Origin: Prevotellaceae bacterium
GTDB taxonomy: Bacteria; Bacteroidota; Bacteroidia; Bacteroidales; UBA932
DNA length: 7,558 nt
NCBI GenBank assembly: GCA_031268055.1
Contig: JAIRXY010000179.1
Span: 1-7,558, forward strand
Direction: 5' to 3'
The notes beneath the pieces were generated by a model. The model saw only the letters and a program-made list of their open reading frames with translations, searched no databases and was not told the DNA's origin. This document shows, piece by piece, positions 4,441 to 7,558 of the stretch (within the stretch, counting starts at the first letter, position 1; the number at the start of each line of letters is the position of its first letter). The position numbers and the translations under genes are program-made.

Positions 4441-6945
4441 ATGAAAACTACATTACACAAAAGTCTTTTACTTGCGATTGGCATACTTGCGGCGGCAGGG
4501 ACGTCAACTGTCTGCGCCGGAAACAACCTCATCCATCACAACACGCTTTCGAAAACAGCTGAAATTGCCGACGCGGACAAAAATATAACGGTCACGGTCG
4601 ATTACTCGCATGGTTGCAGGATTACCGGATTGAACGTGAAGGGTAAAAATGTACTGTCCGATTCCGGTGTCCACACGGGATTTCGAACCCGGGGCGGAAC
4701 GTTTTCATCTGCCAACAGCCTCCATAACGTAAAAGTCAGCAATGACGAAAAGAAGATAATCGTTGATGGTATCATTTTCGGCGACAATTCAATAAGGGTT
4801 AACGAGTCATGGATTTTCGAACCGGTCGGCGACAAAATATGCTGGACTATCAGGCGCGAATACAGCACGCTGGCAAAGCTGGAGGAAACGGTTTTTCCGC
4901 AATGGAATTTTGCCGGTCTTTCGGTCTGGAAAGGGGGTATCATCGATAACGGGGGAATGGTCTGGTGCAAATATCTGGCTGACCGAAACGATACGTATGG
5001 CGTACACACCGGGGGCGTAACGTTCTGGGAACCGCTGTCGGGCGACGCCTTACGCATTGAGGCGAAAACGGATGACGGAAAATTCCTCGCCTCAAAATAT
5101 TCGCACGGCGAAAAGGATGAATTTATCTTTACGCAAGCTGTTACGGACACGGAAATGGAGCCGCGGTATAACCTTGACCGGTTTGTTCGCCAAAAAGCGG
5201 ATATCTTTGCCCCTTTTGACGTTGAAAAGGGAACGGTGACGATATACATGGAACTCCGGTATCTGGATTATCACGCTGAATATTCGCGCGGCAAGCTGCC
5301 GGGCATAGATGCCGACGCCGTACGGGAATTAATGAACACGACCGGAAGGTATGGCGTCGTGGACAACCGGATTGTCGGCGCAAACGGCTGGATTACAAGC
5401 TGGAAATGCCTGCATGAGCCGTTCTTTGCCCAGATTGGCATGGCGCTGAATGATGCGCATTACACGGCAAACATGTCTTCGTCCCTCGACCGCGAAAGGG
5501 ATTATGCAATGACGAACGAAGGACGGGTGCTGTCGCGCTGGCACAATGCGGACGAAGACCAGATGCCGGGCACGTTCAACTACAAAACAGGTTACTATGA
5601 GGCGAAATGGGGCTATACGATGGATTCCCAGACGGGCTACGTCATCAACACGGCCGAACAGTTTGACCTGTGCGGAGACGTCGCATGGCTACAATCCCAT
5701 AAAGCAAGCTGCGAAAAGGCGCTGGACTGGCTAATAGGGAGGGATTCGAACCGAAACGGCATATTCGAAATGATGAACGGCCATATTCGCGAGCAGAAGG
5801 CAAGCGACTGGCTCGACATCGTATGGGCAGGATTCGAGAATGCGTTTGTGAATGCCCAGATGTATGAAGCTCTTAATCTTTGGAGCGGTTGCGAACGGGT
5901 TTTAGGCGACAGGGAAAAATCCGCCTACTACGCTTTGGTCGCTTCAAGGCTCAAGGAAAACTTCAACAGGACGGTACACGACGGCGGATTCTGGTATCCG
6001 GAGAAAAAACAGTACGTTTACTGGCGCGACAACGACGGCGTCATCCACGGCGACAATCTCGTCACGCCGGTCAATTTCGCCGCAATTGCCTTCGGGCTGT
6101 GCGACGACAAGGAACGGACGGCCATCATCCTTGCTGAGATTGAACGGAGGACATCGAAAGAAAACCTTTTCCACTGGCCACTCTGCTTCGATTCTTTCAA
6201 GGAGGAAGAAGTACACGCGGGCAACTGGCCGTTCCCCAGATACGAAAACGGCGATATTTTCCCGACATGGGGCTATCTGGGCGTTAGGGCTTACGCCGAA
6301 TACGACAGGGTAACGGCGCTGAAGTTCATCCAGAACATCCTCAAACAGTACGGGAAAGACGGGCTCTCGTCCCAAAGATACAGCCGCGAAACGCAGCAGG
6401 GAGAGGGCTCCGACATCCTTGCCGGCATCTGCACAAGCGTAACCGCACTTTACCGAGATATTTACGGCATACGCCCGAAGTGGAACCGGATGGGTCTGGA
6501 GCCTCGCATGCTTAAAAAACTTGACGGGACGGAATTTCATTATACATTGAGAAATACCGTCTACCAGCTGCGGCTAAGCGTTGACGATTATGAAATGTCG
6601 ACGGAGAATTTTTCCGTAAGGTCAAAAGAGGCTTTCGGCGCTTCGTTCGACAATCATCAATTGTCCTTTTTCCCGCACAACCGCGACGAAACCGTCCTGA
6701 GAATTGCCGGAAAATCAGATTTACCCGTCAGCATGTCCGTCATCAAATGGGCGCAAAAGGACATTTCATGGCGAATCACCTCAACAGACGAATATACGCT
6801 TACGGTTGAAGGACTTGACCCTACCGCAAAATATCAATTGACCGTCAACGGCAAAGCGACGACGCTCTCGGTGGAAAACAACGGAACAGCCACCTTTTTC
6901 TGCAGCTGCCGGAAGCCTGCTTCTTTCGCAATCAAAACGAAATAA
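4441..6945 (+). CDS. Secreted six-hairpin (alpha/alpha-toroid) glycosidase-like protein
   Basis: An 834-residue exported protein. A Sec signal peptide covers residues 1-26 (basic start, hydrophobic core LLLAIGILAAAG, cleavage likely after VCA at 24-26). C25 is not in a good lipobox, so I favour a periplasmic protein over a lipoprotein. The layout resembles GH94/GH65/GH78-type enzymes: a beta-rich N-terminal domain (about 30-275), an (alpha/alpha)6-like helical region (about 290-680) and a C-terminal beta domain (about 690-834). In the helical part I see a TGYVINTAEQFDLCGD segment (about 398-413), SDWLD with D456 and D459, and YENGDIFPTWG (601-611), similar to the NGG(I/V)F-type motif of these enzymes. 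The toroid ends with YGIRPKWNRMGLEPRM (from 675), very like the 'GIRP...L.I.P' exit of GH65/GH94 phosphorylases. D456 or D459 is a candidate general acid by analogy with DWND of GH94; this is inference. Family and substrate are not assignable by eye. No SusC/SusD, transporter or regulator is adjacent. Confidence 0.85.
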   Translation: MKTTLHKSLLLAIGILAAAGTSTVCAGNNLIHHNTLSKTAEIADADKNITVTVDYSHGCRITGLNVKGKNVLSDSGVHTGFRTRGGTFSSANSLHNVKVSNDEKKIIVDGIIFGDNSIRVNESWIFEPVGDKICWTIRREYSTLAKLEETVFPQWNFAGLSVWKGGIIDNGGMVWCKYLADRNDTYGVHTGGVTFWEPLSGDALRIEAKTDDGKFLASKYSHGEKDEFIFTQAVTDTEMEPRYNLDRFVRQKADIFAPFDVEKGTVTIYMELRYLDYHAEYSRGKLPGIDADAVRELMNTTGRYGVVDNRIVGANGWITSWKCLHEPFFAQIGMALNDAHYTANMSSSLDRERDYAMTNEGRVLSRWHNADEDQMPGTFNYKTGYYEAKWGYTMDSQTGYVINTAEQFDLCGDVAWLQSHKASCEKALDWLIGRDSNRNGIFEMMNGHIREQKASDWLDIVWAGFENAFVNAQMYEALNLWSGCERVLGDREKSAYYALVASRLKENFNRTVHDGGFWYPEKKQYVYWRDNDGVIHGDNLVTPVNFAAIAFGLCDDKERTAIILAEIERRTSKENLFHWPLCFDSFKEEEVHAGNWPFPRYENGDIFPTWGYLGVRAYAEYDRVTALKFIQNILKQYGKDGLSSQRYSRETQQGEGSDILAGICTSVTALYRDIYGIRPKWNRMGLEPRMLKKLDGTEFHYTLRNTVYQLRLSVDDYEMSTENFSVRSKEAFGASFDNHQLSFFPHNRDETVLRIAGKSDLPVSMSVIKWAQKDISWRITSTDEYTLTVEGLDPTAKYQLTVNGKATTLSVENNGTATFFCSCRKPASFAIKTK

Positions 6946-6947
6946 AA

Positions 6948-6979
6948 GCGTTGATTCGCAAAACGCCTCAAAGTTTTTT
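6948..6979 (+). terminator. Possible terminator between convergent genes
   Basis: GCGTT (6948-6952) and AACGC (6962-6966) form a short inverted repeat with a nine-base loop right after the glycosidase-like stop codon, followed 7 bases later by six T (6974-6979). The stem is short and the T-run is displaced, so this is a weak call. The T-run overlaps the stop codon of the converging ATPase remnant. Confidence 0.35.
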
Positions 6980-7558
6980 ACTCTGCGTGCCGCTTCAGCG
7001 CTTCTTCAAGAACGCCAACGTAGTAAAACGGCACGTTGAGCAGCTTAAACTTTTTTCCTTTGGGCGTTGTTGCTTCATCAACCGAAAACGGCTGCGACCA
7101 AACTCTTACGGCAATATTGTGAGGCGCTTCGTCCATAAACAAATGCAGGGATTTGAGCTTGGCGTTATGCCCTGATTTTACCTCAACGGGAATTGCCAAA
7201 CCCTTGTACCTATACACAAAATCAACTTCGGCGTTGGAAGTTTCTTTTTCGCGCCGCCAAAAAGTACGCCTTGTGAGCAAGCTGTCGTCAAGTGTAAGAA
7301 GCTCTTGCGCTACAATATGCTCTGCTATTCTGCCCCGCCAAATATCCTCAATATTTTTTGTGAAGAATACTTCTCGCTGTATCCCAGCGTAGTAATTTAC
7401 CAAGCCGGTATCTTACCACAGCAGCTTAGGCCTCCTGCGAAAATTGGGCGTTAGCGGCAGCTGCACGGAGGAAGTTGGATAGGCCAGCTCGAGCAGCATC
7501 GCCTTCTGAATGGTTTGAAATGCGTTGCTCATTTCGCGAGACGAAAAAGCAGTATTCC
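6978..7558 (-). pseudogene. DUF4143-type ATPase, C-terminal part, broken by in-frame TAA (runs off right edge)
   Basis: The minus strand encodes the C-terminal region of a second AAA_14/DUF4143 protein in one continuous frame from the window edge to the stop at 6978-6980, except for a TAA at 7413-7415. Upstream of it the frame reads SNAFQTIQKAMLLELAYPTS and then PKLLW; directly after it DTGLVNYYAGIQ, which continues the DUF4143 pattern without any gap. The family usually has an aliphatic or aromatic residue where the stop lies, so one base change (for example TTA to TAA) explains it. The 141 codons after the stop begin only with TTG and lack ATG until far inside, so independent translation is unlikely. 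The C-terminus keeps the nuclease-like AEVDF and VEVKSG motifs. The ATPase domain, if present, lies beyond the edge. It is only distantly similar to the intact copy at 2735-4003, so it is a separate family member rather than a recent duplicate. A sequencing error is the main alternative. Confidence 0.8.

Noticed and set aside
4462..4518. Lipoprotein signal with C25 as the lipidated cysteine in the glycosidase-like protein
   Set aside because: The residues before C25 (STV) do not fit the lipobox, whereas VCA followed by G fits signal peptidase I cleavage.
4235..4532. Short minus-strand frames in the intergenic region as small proteins
   Set aside because: They have no recognisable features, pass through a homopolymer G-run, and show no promoter or leader.
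3996..4562. A 188-codon plus-strand open frame crossing the repeat array and the signal-peptide region of the glycosidase-like gene
   Set aside because: Its middle is just translated 23-bp repeats, it overlaps a real start and signal peptide in another frame, and it ignores the promoter at 4406.
5944..6540. A 198-codon minus-strand open frame inside the glycosidase-like gene
   Set aside because: It is the mirror frame of a well-formed coding region, with no promoter, no family pattern and no independent support.
7413..7415. Programmed stop-codon readthrough or selenocysteine/pyrrolysine recoding
   Set aside because: TAA is not the usual recoded codon, no recoding structure is visible, and the family has an ordinary hydrophobic residue there; a point mutation or error is simpler.

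Overview
The window looks like chromosomal DNA from a member of the Bacteroidota, probably Bacteroidales. Three things support this. There are several good matches to the Bacteroidetes -7 promoter element (TAnnTTTG), one with a TTTG -33 element at the expected spacing. Start codons lack Shine-Dalgarno sequences and sit behind A/T-rich leaders. The protein families (YciO-like YrdC protein, AAA_14/DUF4143 ATPases, secreted six-hairpin glycosidase-like protein) are common in that phylum. The species cannot be named from sequence alone.

Left part (1-2588): housekeeping-type genes. A minus-strand gene runs off the left edge; only its first 28 codons are visible. Upstream of it, also on the minus strand, is a membrane-anchored family 2 glycosyltransferase that starts at GTG. 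A short divergent promoter region separates this gene from the small SRP RNA (ffs, 4.5S-like), which ends in its own hairpin and T-run. Two plus-strand genes follow: a YciO/YrdC-domain protein and a Nudix hydrolase with a complete Nudix box.

Middle part (2589-4440): a minus-strand AAA_14/DUF4143 ATPase converges on the Nudix gene. Its TATCTTTG -7 box lies directly downstream (in its reading direction) of five tandem copies of a 23-bp dyad-symmetric unit arranged A-B-A-B-A. Beyond the array is a non-coding stretch with a 10-bp perfect palindrome and a run of ten G, leading to the promoter of the next gene.

Right part (4441-7558): one large secreted protein of 834 residues with the domain layout of an (alpha/alpha)6-toroid glycosidase. 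No SusC/SusD or other carbohydrate gene is visible beside it. Converging on it from the right is a second DUF4143-type ATPase gene, which is broken by an in-frame TAA and runs off the right edge.

The window does not show a clear new multi-gene system. The items most worth a second look are the 23-bp array in front of the DUF4143 ATPase, the orphan glycosidase-like protein placed between one intact and one broken DUF4143 gene, and the poly-G tract in front of it.
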